Assembly (NCBI RefSeq): GCF_015637705.1
Contig: NZ_JADOBE010000014.1
Coordinates: 1-64,000 of the forward strand
From: Pseudomonas sp. N040
GTDB taxonomy: Bacteria; Pseudomonadota; Gammaproteobacteria; Pseudomonadales; Pseudomonadaceae
DNA: 64,000 nt
Reading direction: 5' to 3'
The position numbers and the translations under genes were made by a program. Positions 37,895 through 47,792 of the stretch are shown piece after piece; position 1 is the stretch's first letter, and the number at the start of each line of letters is the position of its first letter. The notes below the pieces were generated by a model. The model saw nothing but the letters and a program-made list of their open reading frames with translations. It had not been told where the DNA came from and ran no database searches.

Positions 37895-38874
37895 GCAGCG
37901 CACTCCCCGCGCCGGCGTTGGCCGTGCAGCTGCTGCGCGACATGTTGCGCATCCGCCGCATGGAGGAGCGTGCCGCCGAGCTGTACGGCGCCGGCAAGAT
38001 CCGTGGCTTCCTGCACCTGTACATCGGCGAGGAAGCGGTGGCAGTCGGTGCACTGCACGCCCTGCGCGCCGACGATACGATCGTCGCCAACTACCGCGAG
38101 CACGGCCACGCCCTGCTGCACGGCGTGTCGATGAACGCGATCATGGCCGAGATGTTCGGCAAGCAGGAAGGCTGCTCGGGCGGGCGCGGCGGCTCGATGC
38201 ACCTGTTCGACGCGCCAACCCGCTTCTACGGTGGCAACGCCATCGTCGCCGGCGGCCTGGCGCTGGCGGTTGGCCTGGCGCTGGCCGAGCAGATGCAGGG
38301 CGGCCAGCGGCTGGTCGCCTGCTTCTTTGGCGAGGGCGCGCTGGCCGAAGGCGCTGCCGCCGAGGCCCTCAACCTGGCCGCGCTGTGGCGGCTGCCGCTG
38401 CTGTTCTGCTGCGAGAACAACCTCTACGCCATGGGTACCGCGCTGGCACGCTCGCAGGCGCAGACTGACCTGTGCGCCAAGGCCGCGGCATTCAAGGTGC
38501 CGGCGCGGGCGGTCGACGGCATGGACGTGCGCGCCGTGCATGCGGCAACCGGCGCCGCGGCGGAGCAGATCCGCGCCGGCGGCGGACCACAATTTCTCGA
38601 ATACCAGACCTACCGCTTTCGCGCCCACTCGATGTTCGACCCCGAGCTGTACCGCGACAAGGCCGAGGTAGCGCAGTGGAAGACGCGCGGACCGATCCAC
38701 ACCTACAGCGCCCAACTGAAGGCCGAGGGGCTGCTCGACGAAGCCGCGTTTCTCGCCCTCGAGGCCGCAGCGGTGGCCGAGGTGGAAGCCGCCGTGGCTT
38801 TCGCCGAGGCCGGCAGCCTGGAGCCGCTGGCGACTCTGGAACGCGATGTCTACACCGCGGAGCCGCAGCCATGA
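37891..38874 (+). CDS. Thiamine-diphosphate-dependent 2-oxoacid dehydrogenase E1 alpha (PdhA/AcoA-like)
   Basis: 327 residues; ATG overlaps the previous stop by four bases. E1alpha features: [30 protein letters not shown], the substrate loop [12 protein letters not shown], the GGRGGSMH motif, and the ThDP/Mg site [31 protein letters not shown]. The phosphorylation-loop region [15 protein letters not shown] is also present. The family covers pyruvate, acetoin and branched-chain dehydrogenases; the compact size resembles pyruvate/acetoin enzymes. It works as an alpha2beta2 unit with the next gene product. Confidence 0.9.
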
Positions 38875-39848
38875 GCCACACCAGCTATCGCGAGGCGCTG
38901 CGCGAAGCCCTGCGCGAGGCCCTGCAGCGCGACCCGCGGGTGTTCCTGATGGGCGAGGATATCGGCCGCTACGGCGGTACCTACGCGGTGACCAAGGGCC
39001 TGCTCGAGGAGTTCGGCGAGGCGCGCATCCGTGACACGCCGCTGTCGGAACTGGGGTTCGTCTCGGCCGGCATCGGCGCCGCGCTGGGCGGCATGCGCCC
39101 GATCGTCGAGGTGATGACGGTGAACTTCTGCCTGCTCGCCCTCGACCCGTTGATCAATACCGCCGCCACCCTGCGCCACATGTCCGGCGGGCAGTTCTCG
39201 GTGCCGCTGGTCGTGCGCATGGCCACCGGTGCCGGACGCCAGCTGGCCGCGCAGCATTCGCACAGCCTGGAGGGCTGGTTCGCGCACATCCCCGGGCTGA
39301 AGATCCTCGCCCCGGCGACCCTCGAGGACGCCCGTGGCATGCTCTGGCCGGCACTGCAGGACCCCGACCCGGTGCTGATCTTCGAGCACGGCCAGCTGTA
39401 CAACCTGGAAGGCGAACTGGATACCAGTGCGGAAGTGGATATCCGCTCGGCCAAGGTGCGCCGCGCCGGCCGCGACCTGAGCCTGATCACCTACGGCGGC
39501 AGCCTGGGCAAGACCCTGGCCGCCGCCGAACAGCTGGCCAGCGACGGCATCGACGCCGAGGTCATCGACCTGCGCGTACTGCGCCCGCTGGACGACGCCA
39601 CCCTCATGGCCTCGGTACGCAAGACCCGCCGCGTGCTGCTGGTCGACGAAGGCTGGCGCAGCGGCAGCCTGGCCGCCGAGGTCATCACGCGGATCATCGA
39701 GCAGGCGTTCTACGAACTCGACGCGCCGCCGGCGCGGGTTTGCAGCGCGGAAGTACCGATACCCTATGCCAGGCACCTGGAAGAGGCGGCCTTGCCACAG
39801 GTGGCCGGCATCGTCGCGGCGGCCCGGGAACTGCTCGGCCGCGCCTGA
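38871..39848 (+). CDS. 2-oxoacid dehydrogenase E1 beta (PdhB/AcoB-like)
   Basis: 325 residues; the ATG overlaps the E1alpha stop. Conserved segments: [52 protein letters not shown], and [32 protein letters not shown]. The C-terminal half is transketolase-like, with [28 protein letters not shown]. With E1alpha it decarboxylates a 2-oxoacid and acylates the lipoyl group of E2. Pyruvate is the likeliest substrate. Confidence 0.9.
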   Translation: MSHTSYREALREALREALQRDPRVFLMGEDIGRYGGTYAVTKGLLEEFGEARIRDTPLSELGFVSAGIGAALGGMRPIVEVMTVNFCLLALDPLINTAATLRHMSGGQFSVPLVVRMATGAGRQLAAQHSHSLEGWFAHIPGLKILAPATLEDARGMLWPALQDPDPVLIFEHGQLYNLEGELDTSAEVDIRSAKVRRAGRDLSLITYGGSLGKTLAAAEQLASDGIDAEVIDLRVLRPLDDATLMASVRKTRRVLLVDEGWRSGSLAAEVITRIIEQAFYELDAPPARVCSAEVPIPYARHLEEAALPQVAGIVAAARELLGRA

Positions 39849-39906
39849 AGCACAGGCGGCAAGCTTGCGCGGCGCGGTGCCGGCGCAACCCACTTACGGA
39901 GGACCG

Positions 39907-41043
39907 ATGATCGAATTCAACATGCCCTCCCTCGGCGCCGACATGGACGAGGGCACCCTGCTTGAATGGCGGGTCGCGCCCGGCAGCCCGGTCACGCGCG
40001 GCCAGGTGGTTGCCGTGGTCGACACGGCCAAGGCCGCGGTGGACGTCGAGTGCTGGCAGGACGGCACGGTGCTCGAGCTGCTGGTCCAGCCCGGCGCCAA
40101 GGTAGCGGTCGGCACGCCTATCGCCACCCTGCTCGAAGCCGGCGAAAGCGCCGCCAGCGTACACCGCCCTGCCCCGGCGCAAGCGCCTGCCGCGCCGCCG
40201 GCAGCCAGCGTAGCCCCGCCGGCGGTAAGCGCCAGCCGGCCGCGCATCTCCCCTGCCGCACGCCAGCGGGCCGCCGAACTGGGGATCGACGCCAGCCAGC
40301 TGAGCGGCAGCGGCCCGCAGGGCGCGGTGACCCTGCAGGACGTCGAGCATGCCGCCCGGCCGGCCACGGCCGGCGAGCGCACGGCCGCCATGCGTCAGGC
40401 CATCGGCGCGGCCATGAGCCGCTCCAAGCGTGAGATTCCGCATTACTACCTGAGCGAAAACGTGCCGCTCGGCCAGGCCATGGCCTGGCTCAAGGCACAC
40501 AACGCCGAGCTGCCACCGGAACAGCGCCTGTTGCCCGGGGTGCTGCAGCTCAAGGCCATCGCCCTGGCCCTGCGCGACTATCCGCAGCTCAACGGTTTCT
40601 GGCAGGACGGCGCCTTCCGCCCCGCCGCCGGCATCCACCTCGGCGTGGCCATCGCCCTGCGCCAGGGCGGACTGATCGCCCCGGCGCTGCACGATGTCGC
40701 CGATAAGCCGCTGAGCGTGCTGATGGCCGAACTCGGCGAACTGGTGCAGCGGGCCCGCAGCGGTTCGCTGCGCAGCTCGGAGCTGGCCGACGCCAGCCTG
40801 ACCGTCACCCAGCTCGGCGATCAGGGCGTCGACGCCGTGTTCGGCGTGATCTACCCGCCGCAGGTGGCACTGGTCGGCGTCGGCCGCCTGGCCGAACGGC
40901 CGTGGGTCAGCGATGGCCAGCTGGGCGTGATGCCTTGCGCGCAGTTCAGCCTGTCCGCCGACCACCGCGCCAGCGACGGCCATTACGGCGCACGCTTTCT
41001 TGCCGAGGTCCGCCGCCTGCTGCAGACCCCGGAAAACCTGTGA
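39907..41043 (+). CDS. Dihydrolipoamide acyltransferase E2 component
   Basis: 378 residues from ATG 39907 with GGAGG five bases upstream. One lipoyl domain (about 1-75) with the modified Lys42 in DTAKAAVDVE. An Ala/Pro-rich linker precedes a peripheral-subunit-binding domain (ISPAARQRAAELGIDASQLSGSGPQGAVTLQDV). The catalytic domain has His353 in DHRASDG. All expected domains are present in a short E2. No E3 (lipoamide dehydrogenase) gene is adjacent, so a shared E3 from elsewhere or another electron acceptor must reoxidise the lipoyl group. Confidence 0.9.
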   Translation: MIEFNMPSLGADMDEGTLLEWRVAPGSPVTRGQVVAVVDTAKAAVDVECWQDGTVLELLVQPGAKVAVGTPIATLLEAGESAASVHRPAPAQAPAAPPAASVAPPAVSASRPRISPAARQRAAELGIDASQLSGSGPQGAVTLQDVEHAARPATAGERTAAMRQAIGAAMSRSKREIPHYYLSENVPLGQAMAWLKAHNAELPPEQRLLPGVLQLKAIALALRDYPQLNGFWQDGAFRPAAGIHLGVAIALRQGGLIAPALHDVADKPLSVLMAELGELVQRARSGSLRSSELADASLTVTQLGDQGVDAVFGVIYPPQVALVGVGRLAERPWVSDGQLGVMPCAQFSLSADHRASDGHYGARFLAEVRRLLQTPENL

Positions 41044-41053
41044 GGAAACCCGC

Positions 41054-41335
41054 ATGACCCCGGCACAGATCCGCAGTGAAGTGTTTGCCGCCCTGCAGGG
41101 CATCGCCCCGGAAGTCGAACCCGCGACGTTGCGCAGCGACCGCCTGCTGCGCGACGAGGTCGATCTCGACTCGATGGACTGGCTGCGTTTTCTCGCCGCC
41201 CTGCACCAGCGCCTCGGGGTGAATATCCCGGAGTGCGACTACCAGCAGCTGACCAGCATGGATGTGCTGCTCGCCTACCTGGAGCAACGCCTGGCAGCCC
41301 CCGCCACGGCCATGGGCAGCACCCGGCCGTTGTAG
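41054..41335 (+). CDS. Acyl carrier protein
   Basis: 93 residues from ATG 41054, 10 bp after the E2 gene. The phosphopantetheine attachment motif is DLDSMDWLRFL with Ser40, in an otherwise standard four-helix ACP (IRSEVFAALQGIAPEVEP...LLRDEVDLDSMD). Being directly after an E2 acyltransferase gene is unusual. It suggests that acyl groups made by the E1-E2 complex or the ligase may be passed to ACP, perhaps for lipid or lipoyl synthesis. No ketosynthase or AcpS is nearby. The partner is inference. Confidence 0.85.
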   Translation: MTPAQIRSEVFAALQGIAPEVEPATLRSDRLLRDEVDLDSMDWLRFLAALHQRLGVNIPECDYQQLTSMDVLLAYLEQRLAAPATAMGSTRPL

Positions 41336-41453
41336 GCGCGCCCCGGCCGACGGGCCGACCGGACTGGCAAGGAACTGCCGCAGGTCAGCGCGGCGACAGG
41401 TTGCCACGACTATCTTGCCAGCAAACCGTTATCTGCAGCGGATCGAGCAGGCC

Positions 41454-44111
41454 ATGAAAATACATTTGCTGGACCCCGCCTCGGCGCTGGCCAGTTTGCA
41501 CGTCAGCGCCGCGGGCCTGAGCAGCAGCGAGGCGGCCCGGCGCCAGCAGGAATTCGGCCGCAACCAGTTGCAGGAGGCCGCGCAGACACCGCTGTGGCTG
41601 AAGTTCCTGCGCGAATTCAGCCACTTCTTCGCGCTGATCCTCTGGGTTGGCGCGGCCCTGGCGTTCTTTGCCGCCTGGCGCCAGCCCGGTGAAGGCATGG
41701 CGACCCTGGGCTTCGCCATCCTGCTGGTGATCCTGATCAACGGGCTGTTCTCCTTCTGGCAGGAATACCGTGCCGAGACCGCCATCAATGCCCTGCAGCG
41801 CCTGTTGCCGCACCGGGTCAAGGTGCTGCGCGACGGCCACACGCAGGAACTCGATGCCGACCAACTGGTGCCGGGCGACATCATCTTCGTCCAGGAAGGC
41901 GACCAGGTGCCGGCCGATTGCCGGTTGCTCGAAGGCTTCGGCGTGCAGGTCAACAATTCGGCACTCACCGGCGAGTCCGTACCCGCCCCGCGCGAGGTCA
42001 ACGCGCCGGCCGGAACCGAGCTGCAGCAGGCGCACAACCTGCTGTTTGCCGGCACCAGCGTGGTGACCGGCAATGGCCGTGCCCTGGTGTTCGCCACCGG
42101 CGGCCACACCGCCGTGGGCAATATTGCCCGGCTGAGCCAGCACAGCGGCGATCAGCTGTCGCCGCTGCAACTGGAGATCCGCCGGCTCAGCCATTTCGTC
42201 GCGATCCTGGCCTGCAGCCTGGGCGCCGTGTTCTTCCTGATCGGGGCCTGGATCGGCCTGCCGCTGTGGTCCAACCTGATGTTCGCCATCGGCATCATCG
42301 TCGCCAACGTGCCCGAAGGCCTGTTGCCCACGGTGACCCTGTCGCTGGCCATGGCCTCGCAGCGCATGGCCCGGCGCAATGCGCTGATCCGCCATCTGCC
42401 GGCAGTCGAGACGCTTGGCTCGACAACCGTGATCTGCACCGACAAGACCGGCACGCTGACGCAGAACCGCATGGCGGTGCGCGCGCTGCACCTGGAGGGC
42501 CGCGTGGTGACGCCGGACGAGCTGCCGGCCGGGCATGTGCTGCGCGAGATCCTCGGCTACTGCCACGACCTCCGGCGCGGGGCGGACGGCTGGCTCGGCG
42601 ACCCGATGGAAGTGGCGCTGGTCAGCCTGGCCGAGAGCAGCGGCGCGCTCGGCGACAGTGCGCGCCTGCTCGAGCAGCCGTTCGACACCCGGCGCAAGCG
42701 CATGGCGGTGCTGCAGCGCCACGCCGGGGGTGCCCGCGTGTACCTCAAGGGTGCGCTGGAAACCGTGCTGCCGCTGTGCCGCCAGCAGTGGTGCGGCAAC
42801 GCTGTGCAGCCCCTCGAGGAACCCGCCCGCCAGGCGATCATCGCCGCCCACGACGCCCTGGCCGAACGCGGCTTGCGCATCCTGGTGCTGGCCTGGCGCC
42901 CGGCGCAGGCGGAGGAGAGCCTGGACAGCCTCGAACAGGGCCTGCTGTTTGCCGGGCTGGTGGGCCTGGAGGACCCGCCGCGGGCGGAAGTCCCCGCAGC
43001 GATCCGCCAGTGCCGCAGCGCCGGCATCCGGGTGATCATGGTCACCGGCGACAACCCGCGCACGGCCTGCGCGATCGGCCGCGAAATCGGCCTGCTCGGC
43101 AGCAACCCGGCGCGGGTGATTACCGGCGAACAGCTGGCGCACCTCAGCGACATCCAGCTGCAACTGGCCCTCGACCAGCCGGACATCCTGTTTGCCCGGG
43201 TCGCGGCGGAGCAGAAGATGCGCATCGTCAAGGCGCTGCAGGGCAAGCAGCAGGTGGTCGCGGTGACCGGTGACGGAGTCAACGATGCACCGGCGCTGAA
43301 GCAGGCGGACATCGGCATCGCCATGGGCCGCAGCGGCACCGACGTGGCGCGCGGCGCGGCCGACATGATCCTGCTCGACGACAACTTCGCCAGCATCGTC
43401 GCCGCAGTCGAGGAAGGCCGCGCGGTGTTTGCCAACCTGCGCAAGTTCCTCACCTACATCCTCAGCTCGAACATTCCCGAGCTGGTGCCGTACCTGGCCT
43501 ATGTGCTGCTGCGCATCCCGCTGCCGCTGACGGTGATCCAGATTCTCGCCGTGGATCTGGGTACCGACATGCTGCCGGCCCTGGCCCTCGGCGCGGAAAA
43601 GCCCGACGCCGCGGTCATGCGCCAGCCACCGCGGCCATTCGGCGAGCATTTGCTCAACCGCACCTTGCTCTGGCGCGCCTACGGCTTTCTCGGCATCCTC
43701 GAGGCAGCGGCCGCGCTGACTGCATACTTCTTCGTGCTCGACGCCAGCGGCTGGCGGTACGGCACGCCGCTGGCCAGCGACGACCCGCTGTACCTGACGG
43801 CCACCTCGGCCTGCTTTGCCACCATCGTGGTGATGCAGGTGGTCAACGTGTTCCTCTGCCGACACCCCAGCCGCTCGACCCTGGGCACCGGCCTGTTCAG
43901 CAACCCGCTGCTGTTCGGGGCAATCGCCGTGGAGCTGGGCCTGCTGGGTTTCGTGATCTACACGCCATGGGGCAACCAGCTGTTCGCCACCCACCCGCTG
44001 CCGGCAGACGTCTGGCTGCTGGCCGGCGCCTGCGCGCTGCTCATGCTGCTGCTGGAGGAGCTGCGCAAGTGGCTGCAGCGACGCAGTGAAACACCGCGAC
44101 TGCAGCCATAG
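41454..44111 (+). CDS. Type II P-type cation ATPase, Na,K-ATPase-alpha-like (type IIC features)
   Basis: 885 residues from ATG 41454 (GAGCAGG upstream), 118 bp after the ACP gene. Domain order: cation-ATPase N domain, helices 1-2, actuator with NNSALTGESVP, helix 4 NVPEGLLPTVTLSLAMASQRMARRNALIRHLPAVETLGSTT, and Asp330 of CTDKTGTLTQNRM. Then come the nucleotide domain with KGALE, the TGDGVNDAPALKQADIGIAMG hinge and a C-terminal cation-ATPase domain. The NVPEGLL and AVETLGST stretches are those of animal Na,K- and H,K-ATPases rather than SERCA. The probable job is Na+ or other monovalent cation export. It appears to be the last gene of the acs-pdh-acp operon. Confidence 0.85.
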   Translation: MKIHLLDPASALASLHVSAAGLSSSEAARRQQEFGRNQLQEAAQTPLWLKFLREFSHFFALILWVGAALAFFAAWRQPGEGMATLGFAILLVILINGLFSFWQEYRAETAINALQRLLPHRVKVLRDGHTQELDADQLVPGDIIFVQEGDQVPADCRLLEGFGVQVNNSALTGESVPAPREVNAPAGTELQQAHNLLFAGTSVVTGNGRALVFATGGHTAVGNIARLSQHSGDQLSPLQLEIRRLSHFVAILACSLGAVFFLIGAWIGLPLWSNLMFAIGIIVANVPEGLLPTVTLSLAMASQRMARRNALIRHLPAVETLGSTTVICTDKTGTLTQNRMAVRALHLEGRVVTPDELPAGHVLREILGYCHDLRRGADGWLGDPMEVALVSLAESSGALGDSARLLEQPFDTRRKRMAVLQRHAGGARVYLKGALETVLPLCRQQWCGNAVQPLEEPARQAIIAAHDALAERGLRILVLAWRPAQAEESLDSLEQGLLFAGLVGLEDPPRAEVPAAIRQCRSAGIRVIMVTGDNPRTACAIGREIGLLGSNPARVITGEQLAHLSDIQLQLALDQPDILFARVAAEQKMRIVKALQGKQQVVAVTGDGVNDAPALKQADIGIAMGRSGTDVARGAADMILLDDNFASIVAAVEEGRAVFANLRKFLTYILSSNIPELVPYLAYVLLRIPLPLTVIQILAVDLGTDMLPALALGAEKPDAAVMRQPPRPFGEHLLNRTLLWRAYGFLGILEAAAALTAYFFVLDASGWRYGTPLASDDPLYLTATSACFATIVVMQVVNVFLCRHPSRSTLGTGLFSNPLLFGAIAVELGLLGFVIYTPWGNQLFATHPLPADVWLLAGACALLMLLLEELRKWLQRRSETPRLQP

Positions 44112-44223
44112 CCGGGATTGATCCGCGCCGGCGCGCCAAGCGCATCGCCAGCCAGCCGACGCCTGCCGACCGCCTGCACGACTCGATCTGCTGGCAGGCC
44201 GTATCCATGGCGGACCCTCGGCG

Positions 44224-45615
44224 CTAGCCGGACAGTCGCGACGCAGCAAATACCAGGCTGAAGGTGGTAACCCCGTCTGCCGAGGTGCAGTGAATTTCGC
44301 CCTGGTGGGCAATCACTATCGAGCGGGTTATGGCCAGGCCAAGCCCCGCGTTGATGCTGCTGCCTTCACGCCGGGCCGGGTCGCCCCGGTAAAACCGCTC
44401 GAACAGTTGCTCAAGGTGCTCCGCGGGAATGACTGGCCCCGGATTGGCCACACTCAATTGGGTGCCTGACTCGTTCTGGCGGATGCTGACCGTGATGGTT
44501 TGCCCTTGCGGGGTGTAGCGCAGGGCGTTGGACAGCAGATTGGCAATCGCGCGATGCAGCATCAGCAGATCGCCGCGAACACTGCCCTGGCCGTGCAGGC
44601 GCAGCTGGATGCCGCGCTCGTCGGCCAACAGGCGGTAGTACTCGAACAGCTTGCCCACCACCGCTTCGAGCGCGACCAGTTGCCGCTCCGGCATGATCAG
44701 GCCGTTATCAGCCTTGGCCAGGAACAACATGTCGTCGATCATCCGCGACATGTGTTTCAGGTCGTCCAGGTTGGTGTACAGGGTCTCCTGGTAGTCTTCA
44801 CTGTGACGCGGCCTGGAGAGCACCACCTCGGTTTGCGTCAGCAGGTTGCTCAGCGGTGTGCGCAATTCATGGGCGATATCGGCGGAGAAGTTCGACAGCC
44901 GCATGAACGCATCATCCAGGCGCGCCAGCATGGCATTGAACGAAACCACCAGCTGCTGCAGCTCGTGCGGGACCGAGGTCAGCGGGATGCGTTCCTTGAG
45001 CGAGGTGGCCGAGATGGAGGCGGCGACCCGGGTTACCTGCCGCAAGGGCTCCAGGCCACTGCGGGCAACCAGCCAGCCGAGTCCGCCACTCAGCAGCGCG
45101 CTCAGCACCAGGCCGATCCAGAACCAGCGGGTTATCGCGGCAAAAAAATGCGTGTGCGCGGTGACATCCAGGACCAGCATCAGGGTTAGCGGCTGGCCCT
45201 GCCCGGCAACATCCGCCCCGGCGCGTGCGGTAAGCCCGCGAAACAGATGGCCGTGCTCCTGCCACTGCCAGATTTCACCGTCATCCATCCCGCGCAAACG
45301 CTCAGGCAGCTCGACCGGCCCCGGCTCGGCGAACAGCACGTTGCCCGCGCCATCGAGAATGATGGCGGTAATGTCCCGGTGGGCGCCGAGCAATGCGCGC
45401 AACTGGGGCTTGAACTGATCGAACTGCTCGACCCCCTTGAATTCGGCGAGGATGCGTTGCGTCGCCTGGCGCTTTTCCTCGAGTGTCTGCCGATCCTGCT
45501 GCAGGAAATGATGCTGGCTGAACTGCTGGAACATCAGTCCGGCCAGCAGCAGCACGGCGGTCACCGCCAGCATGAACAGCAGGCTCAGGCGGGTGGTCAG
45601 GGATAGTCGCTTCAT
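44224..45615 (-). CDS. copS: Heavy-metal sensor histidine kinase (CopS/CusS-like)
   Basis: 463 residues; ATG overlaps the regulator's stop (ATGA). Two transmembrane helices (about 10-30 and 158-180) enclose a periplasmic sensor region. They are followed by HAMP, HisKA with [28 protein letters not shown], and HATPase ([42 protein letters not shown]). The overall plan is that of the heavy-metal sensor kinase subfamily (CusS, CopS, CzcS, IrlS). Copper or silver is the likely ligand given the neighbours; this is inference. It pairs with the adjacent OmpR-type regulator. Confidence 0.87.
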   Translation of the reverse strand: MKRLSLTTRLSLLFMLAVTAVLLLAGLMFQQFSQHHFLQQDRQTLEEKRQATQRILAEFKGVEQFDQFKPQLRALLGAHRDITAIILDGAGNVLFAEPGPVELPERLRGMDDGEIWQWQEHGHLFRGLTARAGADVAGQGQPLTLMLVLDVTAHTHFFAAITRWFWIGLVLSALLSGGLGWLVARSGLEPLRQVTRVAASISATSLKERIPLTSVPHELQQLVVSFNAMLARLDDAFMRLSNFSADIAHELRTPLSNLLTQTEVVLSRPRHSEDYQETLYTNLDDLKHMSRMIDDMLFLAKADNGLIMPERQLVALEAVVGKLFEYYRLLADERGIQLRLHGQGSVRGDLLMLHRAIANLLSNALRYTPQGQTITVSIRQNESGTQLSVANPGPVIPAEHLEQLFERFYRGDPARREGSSINAGLGLAITRSIVIAHQGEIHCTSADGVTTFSLVFAASRLSG

Positions 45616-46295
45616 GCCGGCTCCGGGGCATCGAGCCGGTAGCCCATGCCGCGCACGGTCTGAATCAGTTTTGGCTCGAATTCATCGTCGATCTTGGCCC
45701 GCAAGCGGCGGATGGCCACCTCGATCACATTGGTGTCGCTGTCGAAATGCATGTCCCACACCTGCGCGGCGATGAGTGCCTTGGATAGCACCTCTCCGCG
45801 GCGGCGCAGTAACAACTCGAGCAGGGCAAATTCTTGCGCGGTCAGCTCGATGCGCTGCCCGGCACGCCTGACCCGCCGTTTCAGCAGGTCGACTTCGAGG
45901 TCGGCAAGCCGCAGGTGCGTCTGCGCGGGACTGCTGTTACCGCGGCGCAGCAGCGTGCGCACACGGGCCAGCAACTCGGAAAAGGCAAAGGGTTTGATCA
46001 GGTAATCATCAGCGCCAAGCTCAAGGCCCTTGACCCGGTCCTCCACCCGGTCGCGGGCGGTCAGGAACAGCACCGCTTGTTGCTGACCGGCGGCGCGCAA
46101 ACGGCGCAGCACTTCCCAGCCCTCCAGGCCGGGCAGCATGACGTCGAGAATCAGCAGATCGTAGCGCGTGCCTTGCGCCTGGTGCAGTGCGTCCAGCCCG
46201 TCGCTCACCAGATCCACCAGAAAACCGGCTTCGTTCAACCCCTGCTGCAGATAGACCCCGGTTTTGGGTTCATCTTCGGCGACCAAAATTCGCAT
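45612..46295 (-). CDS. copR: OmpR-family response regulator (CopR/CusR-like)
   Basis: 227 residues from ATG 46295, giving the typical start [25 protein letters not shown]; longer start at 46316 is unlikely. Receiver Asp in [17 protein letters not shown], Lys in [16 protein letters not shown], and a C-terminal winged helix ([54 protein letters not shown]) as in CopR/CusR/CzcR. It is divergent from the efflux operon, with a matching dyad between them. Expected to activate the efflux genes on periplasmic metal excess. Confidence 0.9.
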   Translation of the reverse strand: MRILVAEDEPKTGVYLQQGLNEAGFLVDLVSDGLDALHQAQGTRYDLLILDVMLPGLEGWEVLRRLRAAGQQQAVLFLTARDRVEDRVKGLELGADDYLIKPFAFSELLARVRTLLRRGNSSPAQTHLRLADLEVDLLKRRVRRAGQRIELTAQEFALLELLLRRRGEVLSKALIAAQVWDMHFDSDTNVIEVAIRRLRAKIDDEFEPKLIQTVRGMGYRLDAPEPA

Positions 46296-46480
46296 CTGTT
46301 CAATCCGCCCACTCAATGCGCTGAGTGTGCCGCGATTGGCGCGGGCCAGCCAGCCACTGACGCAAATCTAATCTGCGCCTCAGCCGGTCGACGGCCGCCG
46401 CGGTTCAAGCTGCACGCCGCAGCACGCGCAGGGGCTCCGCCGGAGCTTTCTCTCTCGCACGCGCCGGCCGTGGGCGAACC

Positions 46481-46494
46481 TTACACAAATGTAA
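46481..46494. promoter_or_regulatory. Putative CopR/CusR-type operator
   Basis: TTACACAAATGTAA is an inverted repeat (TTACA / TGTAA with four bases between) in the 303-bp divergent region 46296-46598. It is 187 bp from the copR start and 105 bp from the OMF start. The form fits AT-rich boxes of CopR/CzcR-type regulators. Nothing else is recognised in this region. Confidence 0.5.
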
Positions 46495-46598
46495 TCACCC
46501 GGCCGCAGGCGATCTGGCAAGGTTCACCCTCGTGCAGGCCGCAGCAACGCGGTGGCCGCGCAAACGTCAACAACCCCTGAAGCAGAAGGTTTAAAACC

Positions 46599-47792
46599 GT
46601 GGTTGCTATCCACTTGCTGCGCCTTGGCGTGCTGCTCGGCGCGACGCTGCTGGGGAGCGCCCAGGCGGCCAGCTTGCGCGATGTGCTCGAGCAGGCCTGG
46701 GCCGTGCAGGCCGACCAGCAGGGTGCCCGCGACCGGCAATATGCTGCACAGGTCGCCGCCAGCCAGGCCTGGACACCGCAGCCCCCCAGCCTCGGCCTGT
46801 TCAATACCACTGATCAATTCAACGGCGACTACGGCCGGCGTGAGTGGGAGGTCGGGATTGCCGCCCCCATCTGGCTGCCGGGGCAGCGCGACCAGGCGCA
46901 GGCTGTCGCCAATGCCGAAAAGACCGCGTTCAACGGCCGCAATGAACTGGGTCGCTGGCAACTGGCCGGGCAGTTGCGTGAAAGCTGGTGGACCGTGCGC
47001 TTTGCCGAGGTGGACCTGGCCAGCGCCAATCGCCAGCTGGCTGAAGCGCAGGCGCTGGCCAAGGATGTCAGTCAGCGGGTAAAGGCCGGGGAGCTGGCCG
47101 CGCTCGACGAGAATCAGGCCAAGATCGCCGTGGCGCAGGCCAAACGCCAGCAAGACCTGGCCGGGCTGGAATTGCAGCGCAGCCGTACAACCTTCGCCTT
47201 GCTCAGCAACGGCGCCAGCCTGCCCGCGCAGGCCGAAGTGCTGGCGCCTGCGCCCGCCCTGGAGCAGCACCCGCTGCTGAGCAGCTTGCACGCGGCGGTG
47301 CGCAGTGCCCAGGCGCGCCTTGACCAAGCCACCGGCGATAGCCGCGACGCCCCGGAACTGGCGCTGACCTACACCTCCGAGCGCGATGCCGCTGCCGACC
47401 CCTACCGTGACCGGATCAAACTGGGCATCACCATTCCGTTCGGCAGTGAATCGCGCAATCGACCGCGGATCGAAGCGGCCAATGCCGACTGGATCGAGGC
47501 GCAGACCAGCCAGGACGTGGAGCGGCGGCGGATTGCCGCCGAGATCAGCGCGGCGCAGCTGGAGCTGAGCCAGAGCCAGCAGCTACAGGCCTTGGCGGCA
47601 GAAGAACTGACGCTGGTCAAGCAGCGCAGTGCCTGGATCGAACAAGGGTTTCGCCTGGGCCAGTTTGACCTGCTGACGCAGCTCCGCAGCCAGCGCGAGC
47701 AGCTCGATGCACAAGCCCAGGTCGAGCGCGCCGAGTACGCGGTGGGGCGCGCCATTTCACGTTTCAACCAGGCAGCGGGAGTCTTGCCATGA
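46599..47792 (+). CDS. TolC-family outer-membrane factor of a heavy-metal RND pump (CzcC/CusC-like)
   Basis: 397 residues from GTG 46599 (AAGG nine bases upstream). A signal peptide ending GSAQA is followed by two outer-membrane efflux repeats rich in Gln, Ala and Arg helices (ANRQLAEAQALAKDVSQRVKAGELAALDENQAKIAVAQAKRQ and the second copy near the end). There is no lipobox Cys. It forms the outer-membrane channel for the adaptor and HME pump encoded after it; the stop overlaps the next start (ATGA). Confidence 0.87.
   Translation: MVAIHLLRLGVLLGATLLGSAQAASLRDVLEQAWAVQADQQGARDRQYAAQVAASQAWTPQPPSLGLFNTTDQFNGDYGRREWEVGIAAPIWLPGQRDQAQAVANAEKTAFNGRNELGRWQLAGQLRESWWTVRFAEVDLASANRQLAEAQALAKDVSQRVKAGELAALDENQAKIAVAQAKRQQDLAGLELQRSRTTFALLSNGASLPAQAEVLAPAPALEQHPLLSSLHAAVRSAQARLDQATGDSRDAPELALTYTSERDAAADPYRDRIKLGITIPFGSESRNRPRIEAANADWIEAQTSQDVERRRIAAEISAAQLELSQSQQLQALAAEELTLVKQRSAWIEQGFRLGQFDLLTQLRSQREQLDAQAQVERAEYAVGRAISRFNQAAGVLP

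Noticed and set aside
41385..44312. 975-codon open frame on the minus strand
   Set aside because: Antisense to the P-type ATPase with the same skewed composition; no recognisable domain.
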